Source of the DNA: Agrypnia vestita
Lineage: Eukaryota; Arthropoda; Insecta; Trichoptera; Phryganeidae
Length of the DNA stretch: 64,000 nt
Assembly: GCA_016648135.1 (NCBI GenBank)
Contig: JADDOH010004043.1
Span: 79,252-143,251, forward strand
Direction: 5' to 3'
Shown here: positions 43,111-53,924 of the stretch, piece by piece
Numbering within the stretch: the first letter of the stretch is position 1
Layout: each line of letters begins with the position of its first letter
Notes under the pieces: generated by a model
Told to the model about the DNA's origin: nothing
Databases searched by the model: none
Seen by the model: only the letters and a program-made list of their open reading frames with translations
Made by a program: the position numbers and the translations under genes

Positions 43111-43292
43111 TAAATAAATAAAAACACTTTTCTTTGTAATAAACCTCGATTTATTATTGTGACAACCAGTTTCGCTTAAACTTAAGCTTCATCAGGGCAA
43201 CTTAATAACTGTTAAGCTTAAGTTTAAGCGAAACCGGTTGGCACAATAATAAATCGTGGTTTAATACAAAGAAAAATGTTTTTATTTATTTT
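43111..43292. repeat. Hairpin element, 182 bp
   Basis: TAAATAAATAAAAACACTTT and TTCTTTGTAATAAACCTCGA at the left pair with TCGTGGTTTAATACAAAGAA and AAATGTTTTTATTTATTTT at the right. Inside, TTATTATTGTGACAACCAG and TTTCGCTTAAACTTAAGCTT pair with AAGCTTAAGTTTAAGCGAAA and CCGGTTGGCACAATAATAAA. The loop is ATCAGGGCAACTTAATAACT. Each arm carries, in opposite orientation, a version of one hammerhead-like motif. Confidence 0.8.
43161..43195 (-). ncRNA. Hammerhead ribozyme core (type I-like, minimal)
   Basis: Minus strand in order: CTGATGA; spacer A; GCTTAA-GT-TTAAGC forming stem II; GAAA; C-TGGTT-G making a minimal stem III; then UC, giving the cleavage triplet GUC. All invariant core positions (CUGAUGA, GAAA, A-U and C-G pairs closing stem III, GUC) are present. 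Stem I is weak: the bases before CUGAUGA (TTGCC) pair only partly with those after GUC (ACAAT). Minimal hammerheads of this form are known in Penelope-like elements. The opposite arm carries CTGTTAA instead of CTGATGA. Confidence 0.55.
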
Positions 43293-43639
43293 AATATGTC
43301 AAACCACAAAGTTATTGCTTTCTACCAAAGTAATAATATTTTTGTACCAGAAAATTTGTTGGAAACCCTTGCTAAATTTGCAATTAAAAATTCAAGTACC
43401 TTTATTTATTCCAAAGATAATGGGTAAACGATAGACAAATTGATCCAAAATACTAGTGTGTATGTTAATTTATACGAGTATATGTTGCTACCGGAGTTAT
43501 ACGGATGATAAATAAAAATTTGACACTTTCGCAAACTTCTTAAACTGCCCGATAAGCAGATTAATGTCATAATAATTATTCAAATCAATATGATGTATGC
43601 TATAAATATTTAATTGCAAAATCGGGAGGTAATTGTGAA

Positions 43640-43960
43640 GAGAAGCAAACAGGTCGATAAGTCAAACAAACTAAGGCTAATTTATTTCAAGGCACGTTTT
43701 TGTTACGCCGCTGTTTGGTTTTATATTAAAACCAGCCAAATAAGGGAAGCGATCCCGACAACCGTGCTCAAAAATTCTTTAAAAGATTTTCACATAATAG
43801 TTTTCGGTATTTCGCTGTAAACATGTCCGATAAGGAAATAATTTATTTTACGTTTGGCTCATTTTTATAAGATAAGTAGTGTGAACACGACAACTCGTGT
43901 TAAATTTGAATTACTTTTATCGTCCGGCTTGAGAACGAAGGCGTCGCTTAAGGATGCAAA
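43640..43960. other. Candidate conserved non-coding block
   Basis: Unique and less AT-rich, with GTTACGCCGCTGTTTGG, GGGAAGCGATCCCGAC and CGAAGGCGTCGCTTAAGG. A short inverted repeat GGTTTTATATTAAAACC is included. No gene supported. Confidence 0.3.
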
Positions 43961-44515
43961 ATAAATTGTTTTTGTAATTTGGTTGCTTCATACACGTTAT
44001 ATTGATTAATAAATTCATTCTAAAATAAAAAATTTTACGATTAATTTCTTCAATACACAAATAGGTTTTAAAATCAGTTATCAATTATCAAATCTTTGCC
44101 TGATAATCATATTCAAATGTGTCGCTCTTATTCTGATCATATGTCACCTCATATCTTCTATAACACACCTCTTCAGTCATGCACTTCTTCGGCACTCTTC
44201 CTACTATATTTAACGCTCTTTGTCTAGCATTCCTGCTTCAACACTGTTCTTTCGTCACATTTTGAAGTCTGCTACTTGAATCTGAAAACATTCGGTTTGT
44301 TTTCGATTTGACACATAACAAAAAAAAAAATTGACACACCCATTAACAATTTTTGTATTTATTTTAAAATAATAATATCTATTCTTTTTATTTACTCTCG
44401 AAATAAAAAAAAGTTGTCAACTATGTAAAATGGGTTGAAAAAGCATAAAAAAAAAATTAAAACGCATATTGTAAGTAAACTGACAGTTAAGAATTTTATA
44501 AGGTTTTCACGGCCG
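43961..44515. other. Non-coding sequence
   Basis: AT-rich with A-runs; nothing recognised. Confidence 0.4.
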
Positions 44516-44522
44516 CTCATAA

Positions 44523-44708
44523 TCTTCTGGTTTATGTTTTCTGGGGTATTATACCGTGTTATTACGACTTTTCTTGCCGATGTTTTGAATCCCATTGCAG
44601 GGTCCAATCAGGGCTGAACACTGGATCGACCCTGGAAAGGGATCCGAAAACTTAGCCAGAAAGTTCCTAAAATTAAGACATAATACCCAAAAAACACAAA
44701 CCAGAAGA
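44523..44708. repeat. Imperfect palindrome, about 186 bp
   Basis: TCTTCTGGTTTATGTTTTCT and GGGGTATTAT at the left answer to ATAATACCC and AAAAACACAAACCAGAAGA at the right. Inner parts also pair imperfectly: CTTTTCTTGCCGATGTTTTG, AATCCCATTGCAGGGTC against GACCCTGGAAAGGGAT and CGAAAACTTAGCCAGAAAG. The element is G/C-richer at its centre. It could be a MITE or part of a larger repeat; no target duplication is visible. Confidence 0.75.
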
Positions 44709-45000
44709 TAAGTGACAGATTTTTCAATAATTTAAATAGTGTAAAGATAGTCATTTACTTTATAATATTATTGAAAAAAAGTACATGTCACATTTCCGTA
44801 TAGCCTAAAAGCCATAAAGCCTAAAAAGGGAGCAATTTTCTTCATTTTTGATACATCGATGGTTTGGTAATTTATTAATTGATTAAGATATTTTAAGGCA
44901 GATACACGTATTCTTTTTTAAATATATGTAGCTTGATGAATAAATTTTAATTTGAAACCTTTCAATACAAATATGTGATACAAAATGCGAGAGAATATAT

Positions 45001-45246
45001 GTGGGGTGTAAAAGTAAAAGCAGCAATATTAAAAAAAAATTAACGAAGTCATCGAGGATTATTAATTATAATGTAGGTACTGAATTCGTGAATTTATAGG
45101 AAACATACATAGCCTTAAATTTATAGAAAAAATTATTTTGGAAGAGATAGATACATAAAATATAGAATTCAGTTCATTTTAAATTAGTAATCGTCGATGA
45201 TTACATTCAAAATATTTTATTATTTTTTGCCTTTACACCCCAGATA
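45001..45246. repeat. Hairpin element (family R2), 246 bp
   Basis: The left end GGGGTGTAAAAGTAAAAGCA pairs with the right end TTTTTTGCCTTTACACCCC. Inside, AAGTCATCGAGGATTATTAA and GGTACTGAATTCGTG pair with TTAGTAATCGTCGATGATTA and ATAGAATTCAGTTC. The right half is shared with 22490-22655. Confidence 0.7.
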
Positions 45247-45349
45247 TGATAAAAAGTGGTGAATCTCTCTCTCATTATCAGATGATCGCCTTAATTATCA
45301 TAATTTCATTAAATTATTTCTTAATAGTAATTCTTACATTTTTACTCCC

Positions 45350-45550
45350 TTTATATTAACTCGTGGCGTCTGCTTGCCGGCTTGCCGTCGAAAAAACTTT
45401 GGATCAATTTTTGACCCTTTTCCCGTGATCCAATCGAGCTGAAACTTTGCAAGCGGACTCGTGGTGACGATCAAGAAGATCTATCAAATATTTGTTAAAA
45501 AATAACAATAATTATAGTATAATTTTGGATTTTTCAAATTTTTAATAGTT
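45350..45550 (+). repeat. Dispersed repeat R1, copy 2
   Basis: Shared with 5222-5425, starting CTCGTGGCGTCTGCTTGCCG and continuing through AAAAAACTTTGGATCAAT, CCAATCGAGCTGAAACTTTG and GACGATCAAGAAGATCTATC. It follows the 45.0-kb hairpin by about 100 bp; the other copy does not follow such a hairpin. Confidence 0.65.
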
Positions 45551-45829
45551 TATTCAAATTGGAATCATTACAAAAGTTTGATTACTAGTAACGGCTGCCC
45601 GATAACGTCGCGGAATATTTTCTAAATTTGAATTACTCCGTCGGTATACATAATAGTTACTTCACTACGAATTTCGAAAATCTAAGTAGACTGACAAATG
45701 TTTTTAGAATTTAATCTTCATGGGTTAGTTTTTTATTATATTTATGTGGGACGTGGTTTACGTGAATAAATACGTGTGTTTTTTAAAAATATAATGCGAA
45801 AAAAGTTTTCACAAATCATCAAAAAACTT

Positions 45830-46110
45830 GACAAATCGGACCCTCATCCGTCAACGGGGGGCAGCATTTAACATGTTGTAGGGAGCACCGAATGAATGTT
45901 TAGGGATGACTCGTACATTAATATTAGCCGCAGGCCTCCACTGCCCTCCACCCCGACGGGCGCCACGGTGGGGAGCGCCAAACAGGGGGAGATAAAGACC
46001 TGCTCTGGGTTGAGACGATTCCTCATAATTAATATTCATCTAAATTATAATTGAGATTTTTTGTGGGCCAAGTCTTGTCCCGGCGAAATAATGGCATTTG
46101 AAATTATGAT
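45830..46110. other. GC-rich unique island, candidate conserved element
   Basis: CTCATCCGTCAACGGGGGGC, GCCGCAGGCCTCCACTGCCC, CCCCGACGGGCGCCACGGTG and AAGTCTTGTCCCGGCGAAAT, with AT-rich TAAT motifs between. The minus-strand frame at 45851-46039 has no known domain. Confidence 0.35.
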
Positions 46111-46670
46111 GTTTTTAAAAGATTTTTCATAACATGAATTAATTTAATTAAATTAGGCATTTTTTATTAAAAAATTTGTTTATTTATTTGGTCATCCAAA
46201 AGGAAGATATGAATACATGATAGGAAATTAATAGAAATGAGTGGTTACCTTCCATAATTATAGGACTACACAGATAAGATTATAAAGATTAATTTAACAT
46301 AGATAAGACTCAATGATAATAAGTATAAGTAAATGGTGATAACAAGTAATGCATATAATGTATATAATGCATATGGTCAGGGAGGGTGATGAGTTTCCAG
46401 TATCTGCCTCACCATACGACGGTACTCTTCATATTTGATATTGAAAATATGTATTGAATTTAAAAATTTATTATAGTCTAAGTATATGCGTGGCATGGAA
46501 AAGAATTTAATTGATAATATTTAAGCAAGGCCATCTAGGCAGTTTAACACCGGAACCCACGAGTCTGGTTAGATCAAAATTTGAAAGTTGTCACGAGATT
46601 CTAAATGGATAAACCTGCACATAATCGAGGATCCCCGTTAACAGTTTTGGAATATAGTAGAATGATTTGG
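46111..46670. other. AT-rich non-coding sequence
   Basis: Nothing recognised. Confidence 0.4.
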
Positions 46671-46679
46671 AAGCATGCG

Positions 46680-46930
46680 TAGAAAAATTCGAGAGACAAC
46701 GTTCCTTATAAAAATACGGCGTATCGCGCGCAATAGACAGTCGTAGTTTGACAGCTGCCGTTAACCACAGAAGGCAAAATCATAGAAACATCCAAAAACA
46801 AACGAACTGTAAAATGGCGTGCATATAAAGTGCCTGCGTGTGGAACAGTCTGTTGGCGAGGCAGTGTGAATTACAAAATAGTGTTCCATTTAAGTTTGTA
46901 TCCGGTAACTTTGTGTATAATTTAAATCTT
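46680..46930 (+). repeat. Dispersed repeat R3, copy 1
   Basis: Blocks shared with 57150-57380: CAGTCGTAGTTTGACAGC / CAGTCTTGTATTTGACAGC, CCACAGA..., and GTGTGAATTACAAAATAGTG / GTGCGAATTACGAAAAAGTG. The order is conserved but divergence is high. Family unknown. Confidence 0.5.
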
Positions 46931-47615
46931 AATTGTTTCATTTGGTTCCCACCAATCAGTTACAATATGTAAAGCGTGACTTATTTTATAAATAAATTAA
47001 AAATAACGGTACAACGATACGCCCAGCCCAAAAATCACACCATAATGTAACTCAACGCGAACGTAGTCTCGTATTTCTCTATCGTAGCCTATCGGAGATA
47101 AATGTCAAAAAAAAAGTTTTAGACTACTTTTTTTGACGAATCGTAATTCGTGCATAATTCATATCTCCAAGAATGCGACGCTCATGCTTTACGCGTGACC
47201 TTACAACAGGACAAAATAAAGCAACAGGATAGGGGCACAATTGAATAAACTACAACTAAAATAACAAACATTATCAGAGAACAAGTATCTTAAAGAAGAC
47301 GTACGAAGATTCATTTCTACACTGTAATCATAGCAGATATAAATAAGTTAATTACTTACATTTACCACACGCCTGCGCAATGAGGAATAAGTCACAGTGA
47401 TGGAGATTTAATCCTTAATTGAAAACAATAATTTGTGATTAAAATTACAAACCTTTGAACGGCTTTATGGAGAAAATTCCAGTTTCTGAAATTTCTCCAT
47501 TACGTCACACGTTACGTGTTTTATCTTATTTTATTTTGTTTTGTTTTGTGATCACGGATCTCTGTAAACTGCAAGTATATATTTGTGTGTAAGAATGGCG
47601 CACCTTCTTATAAGC
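46931..47615. other. Unassigned non-coding sequence
   Basis: Less AT-rich at 47020-47230 (ACTCAACGCGAACGTAGTC, GCGACGCTCATGCTTTACG); nothing recognised. Confidence 0.35.
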
Positions 47616-47619
47616 CAAG

Positions 47620-47803
47620 TCATTTTTTTTAATTTTACGCTTCAACAGGCTAAGAGGCCCAATTACAGAAGAGAAACATCACAAAATACCCAAGCTTGAG
47701 TAAGTCACGTAGAATTGAATAATTGTGACCTCACATGGAATTGAACCCGGAACCCTCGGTATGAGAAACCCGTGTCGTGCCCACTGGGCCACGAGGGCCG
47801 CCA
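47620..47803 (-). mobile_element. tRNA-derived SINE, family S2, copy
   Basis: On the minus strand: GGCGGCCCTCGTGGCCCAGT, ACCGAGGGTTCCGGGTTC with the B-box continuation AATTCCATGTGAGGTCACAA, then the tail CTGTAATTGGGCCTCTTAGC and a T/A-rich end at 47620. The order is identical to that of the copy at 48902-49063, and the head is full length. Confidence 0.82.
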
Positions 47804-48895
47804 TGTGTTAATACACAATAATACACAACACAATATTTCTTCCGCCATTTATTTTCGCAATCCGGTTATGTAACAACAGATAGCATATTACGCACAGTAA
47901 CATTGCACTTAATATAGTATCTGTAGTGTAACTCACTGTTTTAGGAAAATTTCGATCACTTATCTGACATCTTTCAAACAACCAGTTTTTGCTTCAAAAA
48001 ATCTGAGCTCGATAATATTGATTCTTAAGAAAAAAAGAAAAATAATGTCATTACTCATTTTTCGTTTCATGCTTTATCCGATGCACGAAAAATATTAGTA
48101 AAAAAGTCTTTTTTACAGACTAAACCTAATTCTTACGGCACAAAAATCACTCCGTCTACGGATTCTACGATTGGCTGTCATCTATGGCGTTATGAAGTTT
48201 TTGAAGACTACGATGTGCAACGATGAATTAGGTATGTTTTGGCCCTAGTACCGCGTTAACTATTTTCTTCTTCAATAACTGAAAAATAAAATATAAAATA
48301 TTTACTGATTTACTGGTTTAAATGGCTCCACATCATATTCCTCTTCCTTCGTTGGTCTTACAGCAACTATCTATTTAGTTGTCTCAATCAAAGTCTTCTG
48401 AGTGAAATTATTTGTAAAACATGATTACAATTTGTAGTAATGAATTTGATTCTGCCACAATCGGGATGTTGCGCTGTATTGTGACGTGTAATAAAGTACA
48501 TTTTCCATTACCTCCCTCGATTCACAGCTATAATTCAACAATAACACACAATGCCGAAGCTACTATTTACATTTTCGCTTGAAATAGCATGTTGTTTTAT
48601 AATAAGAGTCCGCCATTCAACAGATTTGACTGAACTTGATCTATCCCCCAGGGCAATGAAGGGAGCTTGGCACGTGAAGTACGAAAGTGCCAGCGAAGTA
48701 TTCCAGACATAGGGAGACTTTGTGTTCCACAATTATGAAACGGTATCGAAACCATATTTTTTTTAAATTTCAGGATTCGTTATATTATACTTAATTTTTA
48801 TTTTTTCAAACATTTTTTTTTAAATTTTATTTTATGTTAAGTATTTTTAAATAATATTACACAGCACCGTTAAGTGAAGAATATTTATCAATATG
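47804..48895. other. Unassigned non-coding sequence
   Basis: Unique sequence with no recognised gene; 48120-48240 is somewhat less AT-rich. Confidence 0.35.
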
Positions 48896-48901
48896 CAATA
48901 T

Positions 48902-49063
48902 GGCGGCCTTCGTAGCCCAGTGGGGATGACATTGGCTTCTTACACCGAGGGTTGCGGGTTCAATTCCCGGTAGGGTCACAATTAATATATGCGATTTACA
49001 AGCCTGGTAATTGGGCCTCTTAGCCTATAGAAGCGTAAAAATTAATAAAATTAATAAAAATAG
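48902..49063 (+). mobile_element. tRNA-derived SINE, family S2, best copy
   Basis: GGCGGCCTTCGTAGCCCAGT is the head with an A-box-like TAGCCCAGTGG. CGGGTTCAATTCCCGGTAGG holds a good B box (GGTTCAATTCC). The body continues GTCACAATTAATATATGCGA, CCTGGTAATTGGGCCTCTTA and AGAAGCGTAAAAATTAATAA. The element ends in AATTAATAAAA repeats, a simple tail typical of SINEs. Related copies lie at 42507, 47620, 52117 and 52948. Confidence 0.85.
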
Positions 49064-50355
49064 TAACCAGGAAACTTTTCGAATTTCAACATAGCCGTTA
49101 ACATACTTAACGTAAAAACTTGTGTCTGAGACATATATATTGTTTCTAGAATTGTTTTTTTTTTCTATTTGATGTAACTTTTTGTAATTATTAACGGTAC
49201 ATGTAAGAAAAATGTTTGTTTCACCAATCGATGCATTTTCGAAATTACGTAGATTTTGAACAGCTTATTTTCTGTAATTAATATTTCAAATTCTGAAGTA
49301 CACGTGTATTAAAATAATGAATTGGGAATCAGAATTAAAACTGCGTCGAGTGAGATTGGTAAATTGTAATATATTTAGACTAAAATACACAAAAATGATA
49401 TTAATACGCTTTTGTATGCATAATTCATGATTTCATTATATTTCCTGATATAAAAACCTCAAAAACAAAATATCGTAAGAGTAGGTTTTAAATTCACATT
49501 TTGGAAAGTGTAAATACGGTATTTATCACGAATTTTCAAGGATATTTTAATATATCTACCCATGGGTATTATAAGGGATAATTTTTTCCCTTTAAATAAA
49601 AAAAATATTCTATGTAACGATTTTTCGGACTTAATTTGGGATATTTGTTACTTTATAGCATATTTTTAACGTCATTTTTGTTCTTATTTTAAATGCTGGA
49701 ATTTTTTTAATGAATAACTGTAGTTTAAATCTGACACAATTGGAAAATATTTTTCAATATGTAAAAAAAAAAAATTTTAAAAAAATTATTCAATATAAAG
49801 CTTTATAAAAATAAAACTATAATTTAAATCTGAAACCATTGTAAAAAAAATATTTTGAAAATATTGTCGAAACTTATTTTTGTGCATGGTAAAATCCGTA
49901 TTTATAATATTTTCAGAGCATACATACTTCGCACTGATCAAGTTATTAATTAATTTATACTAAAGTAATATTTTATTTTCGGAGAAAATCTGTGAAGAGT
50001 CTTTGAAATATTTTATAAGGGCTCTAGTAATATCCCATTTTAATTGAGAATGAAAAATATTGCAGTTACTTCGTAAAATATGGTCACCCTTGATATTCGG
50101 GGTCGATGCATGTAGTGGGGTGACATAAGCGTTAGGGGTGGATTCAGTAGGCCTTTGGGGTAAGTCAATTGGGGGACGGACTGTTTCGTGTGACGGCAAG
50201 TGGCAATCCAAATACTGGGCACTGAGTAAAAATGAAAATATCGTAGCAATGGTGAAGTATAAAGTGATTTTTTATACAAAAACTGGGTGTTTTTGTTTAT
50301 CCGAAAACAGAAAGCTTCTCAGTAATACGGTACGTAATTTATTTATTTATAATTA
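49064..50355. other. AT-rich non-coding sequence
   Basis: No feature supported. 50090-50230 is less AT-rich. Confidence 0.4.
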
Positions 50356-50359
50356 AGAT

Positions 50360-50910
50360 AAACTATAAAGGTCTCACAGACACGAAACTACTTATATGAG
50401 AAACGTGTATGGAAATCTTTTTTATTATGGCCCAGGGTTTACAACCTGTTTCATAAATTCCGTAAAATCAATTGTGGGAGTCTCATTGATCGACATTAAC
50501 GATATCAAAAATAATTAGCGACATCTGTGGGGATTAAGGGGGAAGAAAAATGGCTGTCACAGGCCGGTATAATAGGTTTTTACAACACGTACGTGATGTG
50601 TGTCATATAATCCAAATATATACAACTTTCAAAAATTAGTAAGACATGGTATATTCTATCATGGTGGAAATGGCGAACGTTACATATGTGTAAAGTGATC
50701 ACTTAAGCCTACCATACGATCGGTCGTAAGTCCGATATACACCATAAATGACTTCTATATCTACTTTCCCATAATAATAATAATAAAATACAGTTTCGTC
50801 TCTGTGAGACATCCATAATATACATTAATTGATTAATGATGTCTCTGTGACAAGAAATCCAATACTACCCGTTCTGAAAGATTTGAACAAACTCAAAATA
50901 TTCTGACATT
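50360..50910. mobile_element. Foldback family FB copy, about 550 bp
   Basis: The left arm is diverged (CTCACAGACACGAAACTACT, ATATGAGAAACGTGTATGG). The right arm is clear: TATACAACTTTCAAAAATTA, ATGGTATATTCTATCATGG, GTGTAAAGTGATCACTTAAG, TAAATGACTTCTATATCTAC, TTTCGTCTCTGTGAGACATC and the terminal GATTTGAACAAACTCAAAAT, ATTCTG. The terminal block is the inverse of the FB start, so this copy carries the outer segment on the right. Confidence 0.75.
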
Positions 50911-51476
50911 TACACCTTATTATTACAAACGTATCCAGCATTTATATATAGATATGATAACGTTTTAATCGGTTCACTTTGAAATTCCGATTGGTGCTCA
51001 ACTTAGTTATATCAATCTGTTGAAATCCTAATTACTGGAAATATCGATTTGACTATTAAGCTCCAGTACAAGGCCGGTAATAGATTTTGTGTGATGCAAT
51101 CCTCACATCGACGTCATGAGTGTAGATATCTGGCGGGCGGTACAAAGCAAGTCAAACCTTCTGTCTCCTCCAGACTCTGGTCCCTCCTGCCTGCCTTGTT
51201 CCAAATCGCATCCTTCTTTAATCTTCCTGAGATGCGATGTGGCTATTTGTGCTTTAAATTTTTAAAAAGACGTAAAAACTTACGTTATTTTCGCGATGCA
51301 AAAAAGTATGGAATTATATTTATATTCCGCCAACAAAACATATTTCAAAGCGCATCGATCGAGTGAAATCTTCAACTTATTACTCATTAATAATCTATCC
51401 ATGGAATGAGATACGATGAGATAGGTATGTCTTAGATATTTGATTGAGATTTTGATCTGGAGATTAACTTTCGTAA
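50911..51476. other. Unassigned non-coding sequence
   Basis: The 105-codon frame at 51049-51366 has no recognisable domain. 51110-51240 is less AT-rich. Confidence 0.35.
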
Positions 51477-51834
51477 TCTATACTAATATATAAAGAGGTA
51501 AAGTTTGTAAGTTTAAGATAGAGGTAATCTCCGAAACATCTCATCCGATTTCAAAAATTCTTTCACCAATATTTATAATGGTCTTTCAGGGTAAACAAAA
51601 GTCATGTAATATCCCGTTAAAATAAAGGGGCTTTTTGTGGTAACCTATTTTACAATTAAAGTCAATGAAAAAATGGTTGAGCGATGCGTTTTTTATGAAC
51701 GCTGCCTTAACGGAAAGAGATATTAAAATAATTTCTATAGAGAAGTTGTATAACTATATGTTAAGTTTAATAATCAAATTGATAAAATACTACTACTAAA
51801 AAACTATGCGTGCGAAGCCGCGTGGGTAAGCTAG
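51477..51834 (+). mobile_element. Non-autonomous Helitron, 358 bp
   Basis: The 5' end TCTATACTAATATATAAAGA follows host A at 51476, and the 3' end ATGCGTGCGAAGCCGCGTGG then GTAAG and CTAG precedes host T at 51835. The 3' hairpin ATGCG/CGCGT lies about 10 bp from CTAG. The next 5' blocks (AGGTAATCTCCGAAACATC, CCGATTTCAAAAATTCTTTC) are typical of the small Helitrons abundant in moths and butterflies. No coding, no target duplication. Confidence 0.9.
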
Positions 51835-52115
51835 TGAGACATAAAATCTGTAGAAAGAGATAAAAACTCATAACCGTGTAACATAAGTTTTGTAGCTATT
51901 TTTTATTTTTATTAAAACAATATAATAGTACATACATTTGTTTAATGTTCAGTTTAATTTTTTATGGATAAACAATTAAATAATATTAATTACATCTTAA
52001 TAATAATAATAATCACTCCTTTGCTGCCATTTATCAGGTGAAGAAAGTGAAGAAAATAAATTTCGGTTAAAAGCGAGCAGCAGGTAAATATTATTATATT
52101 AATACACTTCTTCAC
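51835..52115. other. AT-rich non-coding sequence
   Basis: A short (TAA)n at 52000-52012; otherwise nothing recognised. Confidence 0.4.
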
Positions 52116-52116
52116 A

Positions 52117-52160
52117 GAGTTCCGGGTTCAATCCCCGGTGAGGAACGATAAAAAAATTTA
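52117..52160 (+). mobile_element. SINE family S2, B-box fragment
   Basis: CAGAGTTCCGGGTTCAATCC then CCGGTGAGGAACGATAAA matches the B-box segment of the copy at 48902. The head is missing. Confidence 0.6.
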
Positions 52161-52448
52161 TCGGTTTGACAGTTACATTTATTTTTAAACATCGACACAC
52201 GCGTACACAATCGATACTGTATGTCAAGTGTGCTGTTGCATACTATCTAACGTGAAGCGGACATATAACTTTGTCTCTTTATTTTAAATTAGAGGGCATT
52301 AAATTACTAACATTTATTCCGTTTTGGCTGCTGCTGGAGAGATTCAAATTCACTCAACTAATGAACAGAACAACAGTAACCAAGTGGACTGACATTTGAC
52401 GTGCAGCAGGCGTGAAGTGAGGCACAAGACGGCAATTTTCTGAGACAT

Positions 52449-52910
52449 CTTACTTACTTACCATCATGCCGTTTCCCCATGGGGGTAAACAGAGAGCATA
52501 GAAAGCCACACTCTCCTGTCCTGTCATACAACTCTCACCTCATTCACATTCTGTTGAAGCTTCTAACGGGACCATCTTCCAGTATCTGGTTAATTTGGTC
52601 GTTTCACGTCCTCCGCGGTCGCCCTCTCTTTCAGGCATATATCTATCTTATCATTCTTTCCTCATGCATTCGCTCAACATGCCCAAACCACCTGAGCGAC
52701 CCTTTTTTAATTCTATTAATTATGCGAAGATCAGCTTTACATTCATTCCTAATATCTTCATTCTTTACTCAATCATAAATGGATTTGGCACACATACGTC
52801 CAAGGGATCTCATATCTACTGCATTCAGTCTACTTTCGTTCCTCTTCTGCCAGCTCCAGGCTTCACTTCCATACATCAGTGATGATGGTACCAGATTGGT
52901 GTACATAGAG
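52449..52910 (-). pseudogene. RTE-type LINE, C-terminal remnant with (TAAG)n tail
   Basis: The minus strand reads MYGSEAWSWQKRNESRLN, AVDMRSLGRMCAKSIYD, a stop, VKNEDIRNECKADL, RWFGHVERMHEERMIR, a stop, then KRGRPRRT. This is the conserved post-RT tail of RTE-type elements ('LYGSEAW.WQK...R.NAV.MR', 'L.WFGHVERM', 'RGRPR..W'), almost collinear and with only stops as damage. The 3' part ends GGGGAAACGGCATGATGG followed by a TAAG tail at about 52449-52460, a simple-repeat end expected of target-primed insertion. The catalytic domain is absent. Confidence 0.88.
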
Positions 52911-52947
52911 ACTATTCAAGTCGGGAGTTATTTTCGATATTGTAGCC

Positions 52948-53105
52948 ATCAATAGCCATCAGTGGGCGTGACATTAGTTTCTTATACTAATGTGCCAGTT
53001 TCGATTCACGATGAGGTCATGATACATCTAAGTGATTTTCTGGAGCCTGGGAATTTTTTGACGCTACCTAATTGGGCTTCATGGCAAATTAAACAAAATT
53101 AATTA
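52948..53105 (+). mobile_element. SINE family S2, diverged copy
   Basis: CATCAGTGGGCGTGACATTA, CAGTTTCGATTCACGATGAG, GTCATGATACATCTAAGTGA and CTAATTGGGCTTC follow the S2 order, but each block is diverged. Confidence 0.6.
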
Positions 53106-53920
53106 ATTAAAAAATATATTGAAATATTTGAGTAAATTAAAAACGGATATATGTTCACAAGACATTCACAAAATCTTGACCTAAAATAAAATTTAAATGC
53201 GAAAAACCTCATAGATGATATTATAAAATTTTCTATAACCCGTAAAAAATGACGCACGTTTGAATTTCAGCCTTAAATTAATTAGTCACAACACTAAAAA
53301 AATATTGTGAAATCAATCTAAAAAAAACTACTGCGTTAAAATATTAATTGAATTACCGTTTCTGTTAATCCAAATAACCTACGATCTCCAGTTGCTTTGA
53401 AATTCTAATTAATATGCTTCATTTTTTCACAAAATGCCAATAAAATTTGAACCTTCAATACAAATAAAATTATCGTGAAATCGTAGTATGTTTGTGTTAC
53501 TATGTGAAAAGCGCCATCACAGCGTAAGTTTCGTTAAGGTAGTTATGGCCGCGAGTTAGAGCTATGAAAACAACACCATCTAGCGTTGCGTTCAATACAA
53601 TACAAATATTGTTATACATAGAGAATTTATATAGAGATATTGTTATACATAGAGAAATATACATAGAGAATTGTGATTCTTAAAATGATTAATACATATT
53701 ATAGTGATGATAAAATGGTCCGGGGTTCGAACGCAGTTTAACTTAGTTAGAAAATAGTAGGTATATTAATGTAACACGTATTCCGTGTACGCACTTCTAC
53801 ATTTTTCATTAAAAAATCGAATCTCAGAGATCGTCTGGATTTAAAAATCTTCTCCGTGGAGACGGGTCACAAGAAAGTACATTTCGTAAGCCATCCTTAG
53901 CACTTAATTTTATATAACAG
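53106..53920. other. Non-coding sequence with a local repeat
   Basis: ATATTGTTATACATAGAGAA occurs at about 53606 and 53637, followed by a third ATACATAGAGAA, an imperfect 31-bp repeat. The rest is AT-rich. CATCTAGCGTTG at 53577 is noted. Confidence 0.45.
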
Positions 53921-53924
53921 CGTG

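Noticed and set aside
48902..48985. Functional tRNA gene at the S2 SINE
   Set aside because: Related copies continue into a conserved non-tRNA body; the head is a retroposon promoter.
51049..51366. 105-codon frame
   Set aside because: No known domain, no conserved neighbour and no codon pattern distinct from its surroundings.
52479..52882. Plus-strand frames of 95-99 codons
   Set aside because: Antisense shadows of the RTE-type remnant on the minus strand.
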